From Glossina fuscipes (taxonomy: Eukaryota > Arthropoda > Insecta > Diptera > Glossinidae): a stretch of DNA of 64,000 nucleotides. Below are positions 10,541-23,106 of this stretch, one piece after another. A model generated the notes under the pieces. That model saw nothing but the letters and a program-made list of their open reading frames with translations, was not told the DNA's origin and did not search any database. The stretch's first letter is position 1; every line of letters starts with the position of its first letter. The stretch is taken from assembly GCF_014805625.2 (NCBI RefSeq), contig NW_023998455.1:2803170-2867169 (forward strand), read 5' to 3'. The translations under genes and the position numbers were made by a program.

Positions 10541-13500
10541 TTATAATTTCGAATCTATAACGATCTGGTCACCTGACATGTAATATTGTTTGAAAGGCAT
10601 TAAATCGCAATACAATACCAATTGTTGCTCTAAATCGAACAGAGATTTGTGGGGTGAACGTCTTAAATCGCCATTTTCACGATTTTTCAAAAGATACGAT
10701 TCTTGAATAAGAGCGTGTATAGCTATATTTAAATTATCCAAAGCTAAACAATAGGGATGCACACATCTCTGCGAATTTTCCAGCAAAAGTTGCTCGATAC
10801 GCTCTTGTATGCTCGTCAGAATATCCTTATTCGTGAAAGTGTGTTGATCAGTTGGAAACTAGAAAAGTAACAGAAGAAAGGAATTAGTTTAATTTGTTTT
10901 TAGTTGAATACTTATAGTCGTTATTAAGCTATGCTTAAATAGTAGATAAACCAAATTTATCATTTAGCTTGTGATATTTAAAAAAGCGCATTAAAAAATA
11001 TAACTTTTAATTTATGTTTATGTTAACATTCCTAAAGATAATGTTCTCCAAGAGAAAAAGCGGGTGCATTGACCGCCTATAGGTACTTCGAAAATATGAA
11101 GAAAAAAACATAAGAAACCAATATATGTGACAGAGGTAAACACCACCTATGTGATCAACGAACCCACTCTCCTTTTCATGATAAATGATAAATTTTTTTT
11201 AAAGTTCCCTCTCGACGAAAGGTGATTAATTTAGTTCTTCCTCTTTATGCGCAAAGAGAAGACTCGATTTAAAGCAATCTCTCTAAAAGTGACTTTTTGG
11301 CATATCAAACCACTGGATAGAAAACTACTTTGTATTCGCTTTACAAGTCCATTACTGTGTCTTAAAAGCTCTGCTTAAATCCTCTGCCGTTCCTTAAATG
11401 AAATGTATAAACATGGAATTCGGGCTGTTGATGCAATTTCATGCCTTCCTTTCTTTCGTTTAGCTTTAATTCCTCCCCCGTTAAAAGGATTTCATTGCAC
11501 AACGGCCTATGTTCACTTGAACTAATTTAATGGGATTCTTCCGAAACTTAACGCTGAGACATGATGATCCTTAAGTTGTCAACGCAAACTCAATTGACGA
11601 AGATATACAAGACGAATAGTGTACGAGATTCGCCTTAATGTAATTGTGATTATAATTACCTCTTTATTAATCGTAACCACTAATTGGTAATAAACACATA
11701 AAAAAGGCGCCAATGCTGATAAAAGTACGCGACAGCAGTCGTTCATGTTAACTGTTACCAAACCATTTTCCGTTGTTATCTTTAAAATGTCATAACTTTT
11801 CAATAAATGTAAATTCCTATGGAATTCCTATATAAAATGCATAATCATATAAAAATTTAAGATTAATAAGTGTAACGTGTTTGTCTTATTTACCTCGTCT
11901 TCACGATTAGATTCAATAATGAATTCATATTTGAATATTTGATCTAACTCAGCTGTTTTATATGAAAGATTTGCCAGCAAATCTGAATGGTTTGAAATTT
12001 TCTGTAAATTTTGAAGTTGTTTTTGTTCTTCTTGTATTTGTAAAGCAGCCATTATTAGATAAGCCGGTCTGGCCAACCAAAATAAGCAAGGATTTATATA
12101 TAATTGTAAGGATAAGTTTGGTAAAGCGATCGCCATAGTTTGTGGTCGCAAAGCGTAACCTTTAAGCTTTGCCATATCGATTTCCTGAGCTAATTGTTCG
12201 GCGGCCACTTTAGTAAACCGCAAATTTGCTTGATAAAAATGTACTATATTCGAATGGATTTCAACGGTCTTAATAATTTCAGGTTTAATAGCGTTTAAAT
12301 TGGTGGAGATATGAGCACCCAATTCTTGAAATAAACCCTTCAATAAGGTAATACCACGGGATAGTTCATCTATATTCACTGGACTTTGATTGAATAATTG
12401 ACTGCTATAATAGAGACTTAACAGATTAAAAGTGTTTATAACTATACGCCTTTGCTGCTGATAGATAATCTGAAATTATTTCATAAATTAAAGGAAAAAA
12501 AAAATTTAGATAGATAATTGATTAACGAACCTCGTTTGCCAATTTTTTTATCAATTCAATTTCATTTTTATTCAGTTGCTGCAAATGAGCTGCCAAGGTT
12601 GCCCGTTCAGTTCTTTGTGCATCTTTATGACCAAAAAAATCTCTCACCGATATAGGTTTACCAAAGTCCAAATACATTTTTCCAAAACGCTCGTCAATGA
12701 TTTTCAAAGCTTTGAAAAAACCTTTAGTACTTTCTTTAGGTTTTGGTACTCCCAGTAACTCATAAACAAATAGTTGTTCTTCTAAAATCTTTTCATAAGA
12801 CACACTTACTGGCACAATGGTTATGTCTGATACCTCGCCCGTAAAGTAAGGTAATAGAGCCATTGATAGTAAACCTATTTTTGGTACCAGAGATTTAAAG
12901 TTACGACTTCGTGTGCCTTCTATGAAAAACTCCACGCCAATGTGATAGACAGAGACCAAGGCGTACACGTATTCACGAAATACATCCCAATAAAGTTCAT
13001 CATCAGAAAAAGAACGACGCATGAAAAATGCTCCAGTTTTTCGTAGCATCGTACCCATTGCAAACATAGAATAAAAATCTTTAACAAAAAAATATCGAGA
13101 TATATTTTAAAAAAACTTACGGCTTTTAATGCATTTATACAAACTTACCCATTCCACCGGCTATACCCGGTATTTCGATATCATAATAAAAGCATATATA
13201 CGACATTAATATAAAATCCATATAACTGCGATGAGTTGGTAAATATAGTACCGGACTGCTACCCAGACTTTTTTTCAGCTCGTTCACGCTATTTTTATTA
13301 ACATAAATACCGGAACATATGCGCTTTCCAATGCAAGTAATGGCTATTCCGCACCAACGTATTATGGCCATATTACGATCCAAACCAATCTCATCAATAA
13401 TGGCTTTCACCTGTTGTTCTATTTTAGAAGGCGGGCAATTCTGTTTCTGTGCGTAGTGGTTAATCAGTTTAGTAATTTTTTCGCTTTTTAGTACATGTGT

Positions 13501-13638
13501 TTTCAATTGCTTAGGATTTAAATAATTTTCCATTTTATAGGCGACTAGAGGTTTATAGTCTTTCATCATATCGACCTCATTACCCGCACCAATGATATTC
13601 TCAAAATTGTCCATGTAATCGTTCTGCGCTTTAGCCAT
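10541..13638 (-). CDS. Dhap-at: dihydroxyacetone-phosphate acyltransferase (GNPAT type)
   Basis: This peroxisomal enzyme acylates DHAP at the first step of ether-lipid (plasmalogen) synthesis. Four coding exons: 13149-13638, 12531-13078, 11894-12469 and 10541-10858, all GT..AG, phases 1/0/0, joined product 643 aa. Exon 1 ends GIAGGM+D with the acyltransferase HX4D motif (THRSYMDF, about residue 140); exon 2 has FFIEGTRSRN and DITIVPVSVSYEK, the other PlsC-family blocks, with MFAMGTMLRKTGAFFMRRSF between them. The C-terminus is IDSKL, so Ser-Lys-Leu is a canonical type 1 peroxisomal targeting signal. It starts at an ATG giving MAKAQNDYMDNF. The 1.04-kb last intron (10859-11893) contains no other gene. 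The symbol is by analogy with the Drosophila orthologue. Confidence 0.95.
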
Positions 13639-16200
13639 TCTTAATAAAACGCTTTAAATGCCTAAGTAGGTAATAGATATATAGTCGATCTTCTGTAAAT
13701 GAAATGGTATTAATTAAAAAAGCTTTTCCATTTTATAATCTACCTTTAAAGCTAAATTAAATGATAAAGGTCAATTTCAACACGTTTGGAAGTGCTCACC
13801 CATTAAGCGCGCATATATCTATTCTATTTGTATAGGCGTTAAATGGTTTTTTTTTTTTTTTTTTAAATAAAAATTTAATTATCAATTTTATTATGCAAAT
13901 AAAAACCAATAAGCATGACGGATCAAGATTTGTAAATATGAAGATATGTAAACATTAGTTCACATTCCAAATTCCTTTTTAATACGAGGTAAAAGAGAAA
14001 GAATTACTTCGTTTTCTATACTTTACACATATTTAAATAATATTTCGGCAATTTTAGAAAAATTTCAATAAGACGTCCTTGGAAACTTAGTAACGTTATT
14101 GCAAACTAATAAACAATACAATTGATTACACATATCTATATATGAAGTGATTGATTTTTTCACCGGCTTTATATTGCTATATCTTTTTTTTTCTTGATAT
14201 TTTCTTTTTAACAATATTACTTCTTACTTTTATTTCTATTTAATGTGATTTATTAATTTAAAAGATACTTTTTAGTTATATTATTGAATTCTCCCAAATA
14301 GGAAGGAATATTTTATTATTCAGTTATTACTGTTTTTATATTTTTTCTTCACTGAACTACGAGACAGTGTTGAAAAGTGAGCGAAATTTTTTTCAATCGG
14401 CTGTTTTTTGTTTACATTTCAACTCCAAATATAAATATACAAATTTAAATTTCCAATGACATATACACAAATAAGTAGTGCTCGTAATTTAAATTATGTT
14501 CGCAAAGATTTTATGTGTATTGGTGAGAAAACGTCCATAGAAAAGGAAATAGGCACGGCAGCCTTGATTTAGAATAATCGTCCCCAAACTGTTTAGCAAG
14601 ATCAATTAACTTATCTTACTTTTTAAGTCCTTTAAGATTGGGTATGTATACTCTTTTTTTTTTTATAAACGAACCAAAGTTTGATTTGTTAGGCTTTGAA
14701 TTCAGTTTCACGCATCTGGGCATTGATTGTGTATGGCGTTATCCAGGTTTCATTTTCAAGTTTTCAAAGTTTTTTTTGCACAAAAGATGCGAAAATGCGA
14801 AAATATTGTTTTTTGCAAACAACCGGTTGTTTAGAGAGAGAACGGCTGAAAATTGCAAATAAAATTTACTTACAAACAGCTGATCAAAAACAAAAAATTT
14901 TAAATTTGTGAAAGGTAACTAAATATATTTATTTTATTTTTTTTAATACTCTGATGTTCAAGCTATATTGATGTCAATGTTTCATTCAAATACCATTTTA
15001 ATAAGTCCGTTTAATTCACTGTGTCGTGGTTGATACTTCGTATTATTTCCTCATAAAATGGGACCACCGAAAAAACAAGCCTTAAAAACACTTTGCATAG
15101 AAAATTTAAAACGCATTATCCAAGAAGATGGTATATTTCTATTTTTAATCGAGATTCGATATTACCCCATACAACAGTAACCGATGTGTCTCTTTCTCTG
15201 TCTACCTTTTACAGAGTCTCGTTAGCTCTTTATAATTTTTTTATCTTGACTGAAAAAAAATGTGGTGAACATGCAACATATATTAATTGGTATTATAAAC
15301 GTTTGTAGAAACATGTGGTAGCCATAAATATATGGTTTTTAATTAATGAACAATCAGATCGACTGGTGAATGCAAACGAATTATTGTTGTAATAAGTGCC
15401 CTATTTAAAGTCCGCATAATTGATAAGTTTTAAGATGGTCGCGGGATATTTTTATCATGCTCGAGGGATTTTTTTTAACATGGCCGCGGATATTTGCATT
15501 TATTGAAAGCAACTCTGTGTTTTCTCAATTCTAAACAAAAGGGTATGTTTTTGTAACCTTGCAAAGGAAAAGACCAAATAACGAATTTTAGCCGTTATAG
15601 CGAAAATTCAACTCAATGCAGTTCAATTAATTTCAACAAAGCCATTTCGCAAGTACACAAAGGAATTAAAAACGATAAAAATTAGAAGAAGAATTTTGTG
15701 AAACATTTACATAAAACTGAAATAAGAAAAAACTCAAAAAATTATAAAATTATGAATTTTATTTTATTTTATAATAAAAGTTTAATAAGTTAAACAAGAA
15801 AAGCGTAACTTAAAGGAAAAGAAGAGCATTATTTACTGTATTAAAATCTTTCTCAATTTTAAATTTAATAAAACGAAGTCACTTACGGTCAAAGTTTGAT
15901 GATGAAAAACTAAATGTATACACAACATAGAGCTTATCGCTTATGAAAATGTTTTCTCCAGAAAAAATTCTCTAATTTCAACTTCTCTACACAATTTTAT
16001 CCTGAATTTGAAGTGTATTGTGATGATGATAACATTTTAAGCTCTGCGGACTATGTTTATGTGTATACGTTATTGTTGCATTTCTCATGTGTAAGATATC
16101 CGCAAACATTTTTTCATGATATCTGTCAAAAATAGCCGATCAGCTCACAATAAACCATGAATTTGCTTCTTCTCAATTGTTGGAAAAATTATTTAAGGGC
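13639..16200. other. spacer, no firm gene
   Basis: AT-rich. At 15058 a short ATG-started open stretch (MGPPKKQALKTL..) of 25 codons ends at a GGTATAT that could be a splice donor, but I find no following exon. Nothing else seen. Confidence 0.4.
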
Positions 16201-16720
16201 AATTTAAGCTTTGTAGTAAAGTACTGTAGTACGTTTATCAATCTTGCCCAAAACTCATCAAATGCTACGCAGAAGACACTGCGGGTCCCTTATAAACTCA
16301 CAGTTGAGCCATAGGGTGATCACTAGGACGGGTGAGTAAAGAACATGGAGCTAGGGATGAAGTTCTCCTTTCGGGTGATTAAAGTTTCGTGCATCCCGTA
16401 TTCGCTTAAGGAGCAAGCAAGCAAGCACAAATTCTTGGTTGTAACCGTCCTAGGAGTGTTCATGAGCAAAATTCAGGACCTCTCCCACATCTCGCGGACT
16501 AGCTAGCTCAACTATGGCCTGTAAAAATGTATATAAGCGGAATATTTGCGAAAGGCAGAGTCACTCGAAAGAAAACATTTCAGTCGAAAAGAAAGTTTAA
16601 GCTAAGTAAACTATAAATAATCCTACCCTTGAAGAAATTGATCGTAAATAAAACCACGATCTAGTGATACGAACAGTATCAAGAAAAGCAAATTTCGTAA
16701 CGGTATTATTAACTATGATA
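16200..16720 (+). repeat. possible LTR fragment with TATA, start site and poly(A) signal
   Basis: TATATAAG at 16530-16537 is followed 31 nt later by an initiator-like TCACTC at 16561, and AATAAA lies at 16647-16652, about 87 nt further on. A core promoter with a poly(A) signal this close is typical of the U3-R-U5 arrangement of an LTR. No second LTR, primer-binding site or reverse-transcriptase reading frame is seen, so the ends are guesses. Confidence 0.35.
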
Positions 16721-16897
16721 ATAATAGGAAATACTTCAAATTCATTGTCTTATGGATTTCTTCGCTCAGTTTTAACCATTGCTATATACAAACAAAGGGA
16801 AACGATGAGTGCATGTGTATAATGTGCTTTTAATTAAAAATAAAATATTAAATAAATTAGTAAATAAATAAAAATAAAAGCAAAAATGTATATAACT

Positions 16898-19800
16898 TCA
16901 ACGTTGCGACAGTATACTCGATGGTGTGTAGAGATTAGTATCTGATGAAACTGGCGTCGGTATAACTGAACGTATGTGACCGTCAGCCTCACGACAAGGC
17001 CGTCGCGAAAGCCAAGTAACTACCAAAAATATGGCGAAACATATTAAAACATAAATCGTAACAGTTGCAAAAACCTGCAAGAATATAATAACACCGACCT
17101 TTGCGTTCACATTCAATAATCAATATGCGCCGCATGAAATGTATAGTATAAAAGCACTTACTATTAAAAGACCATCACCTAGTCCCTTCATCCAAGGTGG
17201 ACGATCGCGTTCATGGGCCTCTACTTTTGGATATATCCACTCTTCTTCTTTATTCATAATTTTCTGAGGACGTAAGGCAGCACGTTTATAGAAATCGTGA
17301 CCGAAAAAATTGGAAAACGTATTTTTCATGTCTGAAGGTTCGTCGAAAATCGTTTTAGACGTCTCCTGAAAATATATGAAGTCTTAATTCGCGTAGGATA
17401 AGTAATTCGAATTTTAAAGTAATTTAAAAAAAAAGAAAATATTCTTCTCAAGCGTCCACAGAAGGAACAGGCCCCGGCGAGATTCGAACTCACGATCTCC
17501 TGTTTACTAGACAGGCGCTTTAACCAACTAAGCCACGCGGCCAATAAGGACACTGACGATATCAATGAATAACAAACTAAGGTTTTAGCGTCAATCATTT
17601 GAAAGTATTTACGCTTTTATATATCAATTGATTTGTAATAACCGACGACAGACCCATATGAATTCAATCAATTCAATAGTCAAAAATTGACTTCGATTAA
17701 TTTCGCTATAAATGATAAATTTTAATAAATTTCTGGTACGAAATAATACATGTGGATATTTCCCATATCCAACCGTGGAATTCTACTCTGCAATGGGTGT
17801 TAGGTGTCAAAATCAATAATTCAGATCTTCGATATCTATTAAATTGCGATATCGTAGAAAGTTGCACAGAACGACAGGAAGTCCGCGCTACCTTAGACAG
17901 AAAATTCCCACAAGAGCAGGAGACCGTGCGTACGTCTTTGTGCAAAATTTCATCAATATATCTCAAAAATTGCGGCCTGCAGCTTGAACACTAAAATAGA
18001 TGGACAGACATCAGACGGACAGGCGGACAGACATGCTTAGACTGATTTAAAAAATGTTTCGGAATTGATCGGTATAATAAAAGATGGGTTTATCTTAAGT
18101 CCATCTGGGTGCTACATACGTCGGTAATAATTTAATATACCTTACACCATAAGTGGTGTAGGGAATAAAGACACAAATAATATCTAATCTAATTTTTATG
18201 TAATGACTTGAATATAGAAAAACACACTTATATCTACATGTATACTTTTAATCATTATTATTATACCTTTACTTACTTTATACCCTCTACTATGGGGTTT
18301 CAAATTTAAGACATTATTATCGTATTTCCCTTCACGTATATTTTTTAGATCGCTTTCGCTAATGACGAAACGTGTATCGATGCATTCATTGGTAAAATGG
18401 TCATAAAACTGATAGATGAATGAATGACTATTAGAATGGAAAGAGATGGGTAAGTCAATACAACCTCATAAGCGTCCGCACAACGAGCAACCTCTACGCA
18501 TTTTTCAGAGGTCTCATTATAGAAGCTACGCAAACCGAAATAACGCTCCTCACAATTGACTGGTGTGCAATTTTTAAGATAGTCTTTATCCCAATTCTTA
18601 CAGTCCTTATAATTTTTATCTTTAATCAATGAGATCAAAATAATTAAATGTGTTATAATTTTGAAAATGATAAAAAAGTGAATAACTTACGTTTTTTAAA
18701 GGTATGACCTTCTGGATCTATGATATCAAATCGGGTATCAAATTTAATCAACTGTTTTAAATGAAATTCATCATTTTTAGCATTAGTTGATATAATGACT
18801 ACAGGACATATGCCCACACGATTGTACAGCGACTAGAAGATTACAGGATATTATTTTTAAAAATATCAGATTTTTTAAACAACGGATAATACAAATTTTT
18901 TGTATCTACCACCGAAAGATGGAATTGCAACACGCAATAGTAAGTTTTAGAGATCCTACGTAGTATATACATTCCCGATCAGCGCGAAATTCTGAATTCG
19001 ATTAAGCCATGGATGTTCGTATGTGTGGTTTTCTGGTATGTGTTGTGGACGCAACCTAATCACAAACTTTAATGTATCGACTTCCCGTTTGGTAGAAACA
19101 TTGGAAGTTTCTATCCATAGATTGGTATTGAAAGTGGGGCGAATTGCTCAGAGCATATGCCCGCAGTAAAGCGTAAGTGGAACGTAACTCCGTTTTTCTT
19201 AACAAAAATTTGCTAATTACGTTAACCCTAAATAAATTTTGGTAGACTTGACGACCAGGTGGGCTAATTTTTCTTAATAATATCTTTTAGTGAGGTAAAA
19301 GGGGGAAGACAAATTCTATCCTATTTACTCTTTTATAACGACAAACGCAAGCATTTCATTGATTTCAAAATTTTAAGTACAGGAAAGCTGAAAGTGTACG
19401 AAGACCTGGATCTGGAAGTATGATCAAAGAAAGATTCGTCCTAAATGCAAAAGGAACTCACACTTACATTAGAAGTGAATTAGAAAATGGTTAAAACCTG
19501 GTTGCATTTCTGTTATTCGGAAAGAAATTTACAATATTTGCATAGACCAAACTGAATCACAGCCCAGACTTTTCAGACGAAGAAGGATAGTTCGGGATGC
19601 TAGTAGTTTTTAAAAATTGTTCTTTCAAAATAACTACTTACAACGGTAGGCCATATTAATGAAACGGTATCAGATACGCCGGCTTCTATAAAACCGAAAT
19701 CACCACCCATAACACGTCCCATCTAAATTGAAAACGGAATATATTCATGTAAAATTTTGGAAAATATACTTTCCATAAACAAACTTACATTATCTACCAT

Positions 19801-20269
19801 CTGAGCATCGGATACGTTAATGGTGCAGGTACCGTCTGAACGTATGCTGTACTCTAACATCTCTTTTTTATCAGAGTCCGTATTACTTAAAGATACATCT
19901 AAAAACAAAATATATAAGAAAATAATAGTTTTAGAACATTTCGATGAAGGAAGAACAGGAGTATATCTATCCCAAATTGTAAACTTGAATTTCAGACTGA
20001 ATTATTTTCTAGTATTTTCCAAAATGATGACAATAAGTAGACAGAAAGATAGAAAAACGTATCGAAATGGATAAATCAACTCAAATCGTCCATGTTACAT
20101 GTTAACATGTTACAATTTTGAGAAGCAAAAGTATTTATCTCACTTACCAAATATTAAACCGATATCTTGCTCTTTCGGTGTTCGAGTCACGATTTTGTTA
20201 ATTTCAATTAGTCCATAAACACTTTCTTCATTATACAGTGTCGCATATAAAATATAAACGAGAAAAGAG
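16898..20269 (-). CDS. unrecognised membrane protein, seven resolved exons
   Basis: I do not recognise this protein. Exons with consistent GT..AG borders and phases: 20148-20269, 19789-19898, 19642-19722, 18691-18832, 18465-18619, 17162-17365 and 16898-17074; they encode about 329 aa and the first coding exon upstream is not resolved. The start of the visible part, SFLVYILYATLYNEE, looks like the end of a signal peptide or membrane anchor. The middle has a Cys-rich part (KDCKNWDKDYLKNCTPVNC, KCVEVARC) with possible N-glycosylation (YNETSE), which suggests an extracellular or lumenal domain. Near the end a 26-residue hydrophobic segment (GLLIVFATVTIYVL..FLVVTWL) precedes a short polar tail ending SSILSQR. 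The arrangement suggests a two-anchor or type I membrane protein. A tRNA-Thr gene sits in its 17366-18464 intron and a piece of this locus is duplicated at 4.4-5.8 kb. Confidence 0.75.
17469..17542 (-). tRNA. tRNA-Thr (AGT), intronic
   Basis: Same 74-nt sequence as the plus-strand gene at 5092-5165, including anticodon loop CTAGTAA and the G:G mismatch at 5:68 of the acceptor stem. It lies in an intron of the unnamed membrane-protein gene on the same strand. Downstream on the minus strand a T run (about 17425-17433) could terminate Pol III. Confidence 0.93.
17750..18175 (+). repeat. dispersed repeat, copy 1
   Basis: Contains the signature order shared by several places in the window: ..ATTGCGGCCTGCAG.., GACAGACATCAGACGGACAG, GATCGGTATAATA, GTCCATCTGGGTGCTACATACG, then a CACCATAAGTGGTGTAG-type short hairpin. 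No coding capacity is seen. Nature unknown; possibly a non-autonomous transposon. Confidence 0.7.
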
Positions 20270-21502
20270 CTGCACGAAAGAAGAACGAAGAGAAGCAGAT
20301 TAAAATCAGGTAGTATCAGGCATTAATAATTAAACGAAATTTTTGGAAACTTTCTAAAATGTAACGCTTACGAAAGGAATTTTCGAAAAATATTTTTTTC
20401 TCAAGCTATTTCCTGGACAGGCTCCTTCTAGTCGGGCTTAATAACGAATTTCAAAAAAATAAAGACATACGGAGAATATTCTTGCGAGAAGAAATGTGTA
20501 ATGCAAAATGAACTTTCAACCTCAGGAAGGGCTTTTCTCAGAAAGTAGTAAGAAACAAATTAAGAAAAGCATATCTATATCCTATGGCTATTCAAATAGC
20601 AATTTTTCAAAATAAGGTTTTATAGTGGTCGAAAAAGTGGTCCGATCTGAAACTTTTATAGCGTTCGTCCTTCAGTTAAACTACATCAATGTACCCAATT
20701 TCATGAAGATATCTCGAAAACTGAATAGTATAATGAAAGTTGGCTTAATGCAGACATTCTTATAGCGGCTTTTCAAAATAAGGCGTTATAAGGGGAGTGG
20801 TCGAAAAATTGGTCCGTTCGAGAAAACCACGGGAATGTCCCAAAATTGCGCCCTATAGGGTTAGTACAAGGATACTTCGACAGACATACGTCAGACGGAT
20901 AGACAAGCTTAAACCAGTTCACAACATATTTCTGACTCGATCTGTGTAATACAAGGCATATCTATCTCAAGTCCCTCTGGGACTGATTTAGGTTATAAAA
21001 ACGTATTTTTAATAGTAAGCTAATACATGTTCATTTAATTAATAATAAGAATCTATTTTTACAAATACATATATAAAAATAGGTAACTACGTAAATCAGT
21101 TAAACGTACCATCAAGTGCGCCATGATTTTCAGTATAATCAAGTCGATGAAAGTCAGGTTTCACTAAAGCAATTCATGTAAAATAGCAACTCTGTACCCA
21201 CAAAAGAGTTTTTAATAGTAATATTTAAAAGAAGAGATTTTAAGAGAGCGAGATGTATGACGGCTTCTTGAAAATAACAACAAAAATTTGATATGTAAAT
21301 AATTAAAAGAAGAAACAGTTGTTTTATTCATCCAAAACGGTGTGTTATTGTTGTTGAATTTTTAAGTTAGTGCAGATTTCTTTAATTTTCTTAATTTTAT
21401 TAAAAAAAGAAAGTTTTTTTTTTTTCTTTAAATAAAAAAAAAAAAAAAACAACAATTAAACAATCACAGTTTAATATAAACGAACATAGTAACAAAAACA
21501 AA
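20270..21502. repeat. spacer with dispersed repeat, copy 2 (about 20620-20995)
   Basis: 20620-20995 carries CTTTTCAAAATAAGGC, GGTCGAAAAA, AAAATTGCGCCCTATAGG, ACGTCAGACGGATAGAC, GACTCGATCTGTGTAATACA and CTCAAGTCCCTCTGGGA, in the same order as the copies at 29.5 kb and, inverted, 41 kb. On the minus strand about 21116-21169 is an exon-like stretch (KPDFHRLDYTENHGALDG then GTACGT) that could be an upstream exon of the 17-20 kb gene, but its phase does not fit the next exon I see. Confidence 0.6.
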
Positions 21503-23106
21503 ATGGATATTAATATCGGTATAGAATTTCGCGATTACACATTATTGAAAAATTTTAAATATGACGATGAAAGGGTCTCCACTGTAACATCCAGAGAACA
21601 GGTTATAATATGCAAAAAAAAAATTGATACAAAAATTAAGTTTTTTATGTGAAATTTAAACATTTTAGCAAAAGACGGAAAATTCCATAGAAAAATGTTT
21701 TGATCGTTATCAGCAGCTGAAATTTTTGGACCCGAAAATAGCTAAATTTCATCGCGAGGAGCATCAAAGATTTTTGGAATCAATGCTACATCGTTTACCT
21801 GGCAACTATGAATGCTTAGATAGCAGTCGACCATGGTGCATTTATTGGATTTTACAAGCGGGCCATGTATTGAATTTTACCTTCGCGCCTCAAACTTTAG
21901 ACGCCGTAGTGCAATTTTTGACTAAGTAAAAAAAGAGTAAAGTTTTTCTTAATTTAAGCACTTTTTAGCATTTCGAACGCTATTTAATTAGATGTCGCCA
22001 TCCGGAAGGAGGCTTCGCCGGTGGTCCCGATCAATATCCGCACTTGGCTCCTACGTACGCGGCGGTGAACAGTTTAGCAATGATTGGCACACCAAGTGCG
22101 TACAGAGCAATTAATCGCGATTCTTTGGAGAGATTTCTTTTTAAAGTACGAGAACCGGACGGCGCTTTTCGCATGCATGTAGATGGCGAAATTGATATTA
22201 GGGGAGCCTACTGTGCGGTGTCTGTAGCTAAGCTAACAAATATGCCTGAGCAGGCGTTAAAGAAATTATTTGATAAGACTGGAGACTGGATAGCTACCTG
22301 TCAGACGTATGAGGGGGGTTTTAGTGGCACACCCGACTTGGAGGCTCACGGAGGTTACACATTTTGCGGCATAGCTGCTTTAGCATTGCTCAACGAAGGT
22401 TACAAATGCGATCAACAGCAGCTACTGGTAAGAAAATGGTACCATCACAACAACAAACATTAACAAATATTTTTTTTATTACACTGAAAGAAATGGACAT
22501 TACAACGGCAAATGTCGTATGAAGGTGGCTTTCAAGGACGAACAAATAAATTAGTAGATGGTTGCTACTCTTTTTGGGTAGGGGCGACGATACCCATAAC
22601 ACAAGCCATTATTTCCAACGAGAATAATCATAAATTAGTCAAAACTTTATTCGATGTCGGCGCTCTACAAGAATACATTTTATTGTGTTGCCAAAAACCT
22701 AACGGCGGCTTGATAGACAAGCCCGGAAAGTATGATTGTTTGTTCATCAATTTTCGATGTTTAATTCATAACCTCTCTTTGCAGACCTCAAGACCTTTAT
22801 CACACTTGCTATACTTTAACTGGTGTGGCCATAGCCCAGCATGCCGAATCTGCTTTACATCCATCTGTGTTGGGTGATCCTATTAACGAATTGCTGCCCA
22901 CGCATCCTCTATTTAATGTGCCCCCTCAGGCTGTAGCCCAAACCACCCAATACTATGAACAACTAAATCAATTATATGCTGCTAATATTAAAGGCAATAA
23001 TATTTCCTCCGAAAATGTGTCAGACAATGAAGACAAAGAAGAAGCCGAGGCCATGACCATAGAAGATGAAACCAATCCTTCCTCTGTTAGTTCAGATAAT
23101 TCTTAG
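21503..23106 (+). CDS. protein farnesyltransferase beta subunit
   Basis: Beta subunit of farnesyltransferase, which attaches farnesyl to CaaX cysteines of Ras-like and lamin proteins. Five exons: 21503-21601, 21669-21925, 21992-22427, 22491-22729 and 22785-23106; the phases close and give 450 aa. Alpha-alpha barrel repeats are visible as repeated GGF/GG motifs (PEGGFAGGPDQ, YEGGFSGTPD, YEGGFQGR, NGGLIDKPGK). The zinc ligands are present: Asp and Cys in VDGCYSFW and His in DLYHTCYTLTG. The exon 2 donor at 21926 pairs with the acceptor ending at 21991 (not the earlier TTTTTAG at 21968), which restores FLTK-CRHPEGGF. The C-terminal 60 residues are acidic and variable. Poly(A) signals lie near 23377 and 23415. 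Confidence 0.96.

Noticed and set aside
15058..15133. ATG-started 25-codon exon-like stretch ending at a GGTATAT donor
   Set aside because: No downstream exon with a matching phase is visible; too short to support a gene.
21968..21992. Alternative acceptor at TTTTTAG|CATTTCGAACGC in the farnesyltransferase beta gene
   Set aside because: It leaves the reading frame; the acceptor 23 bp later restores FLTK-CRHPEGGF.
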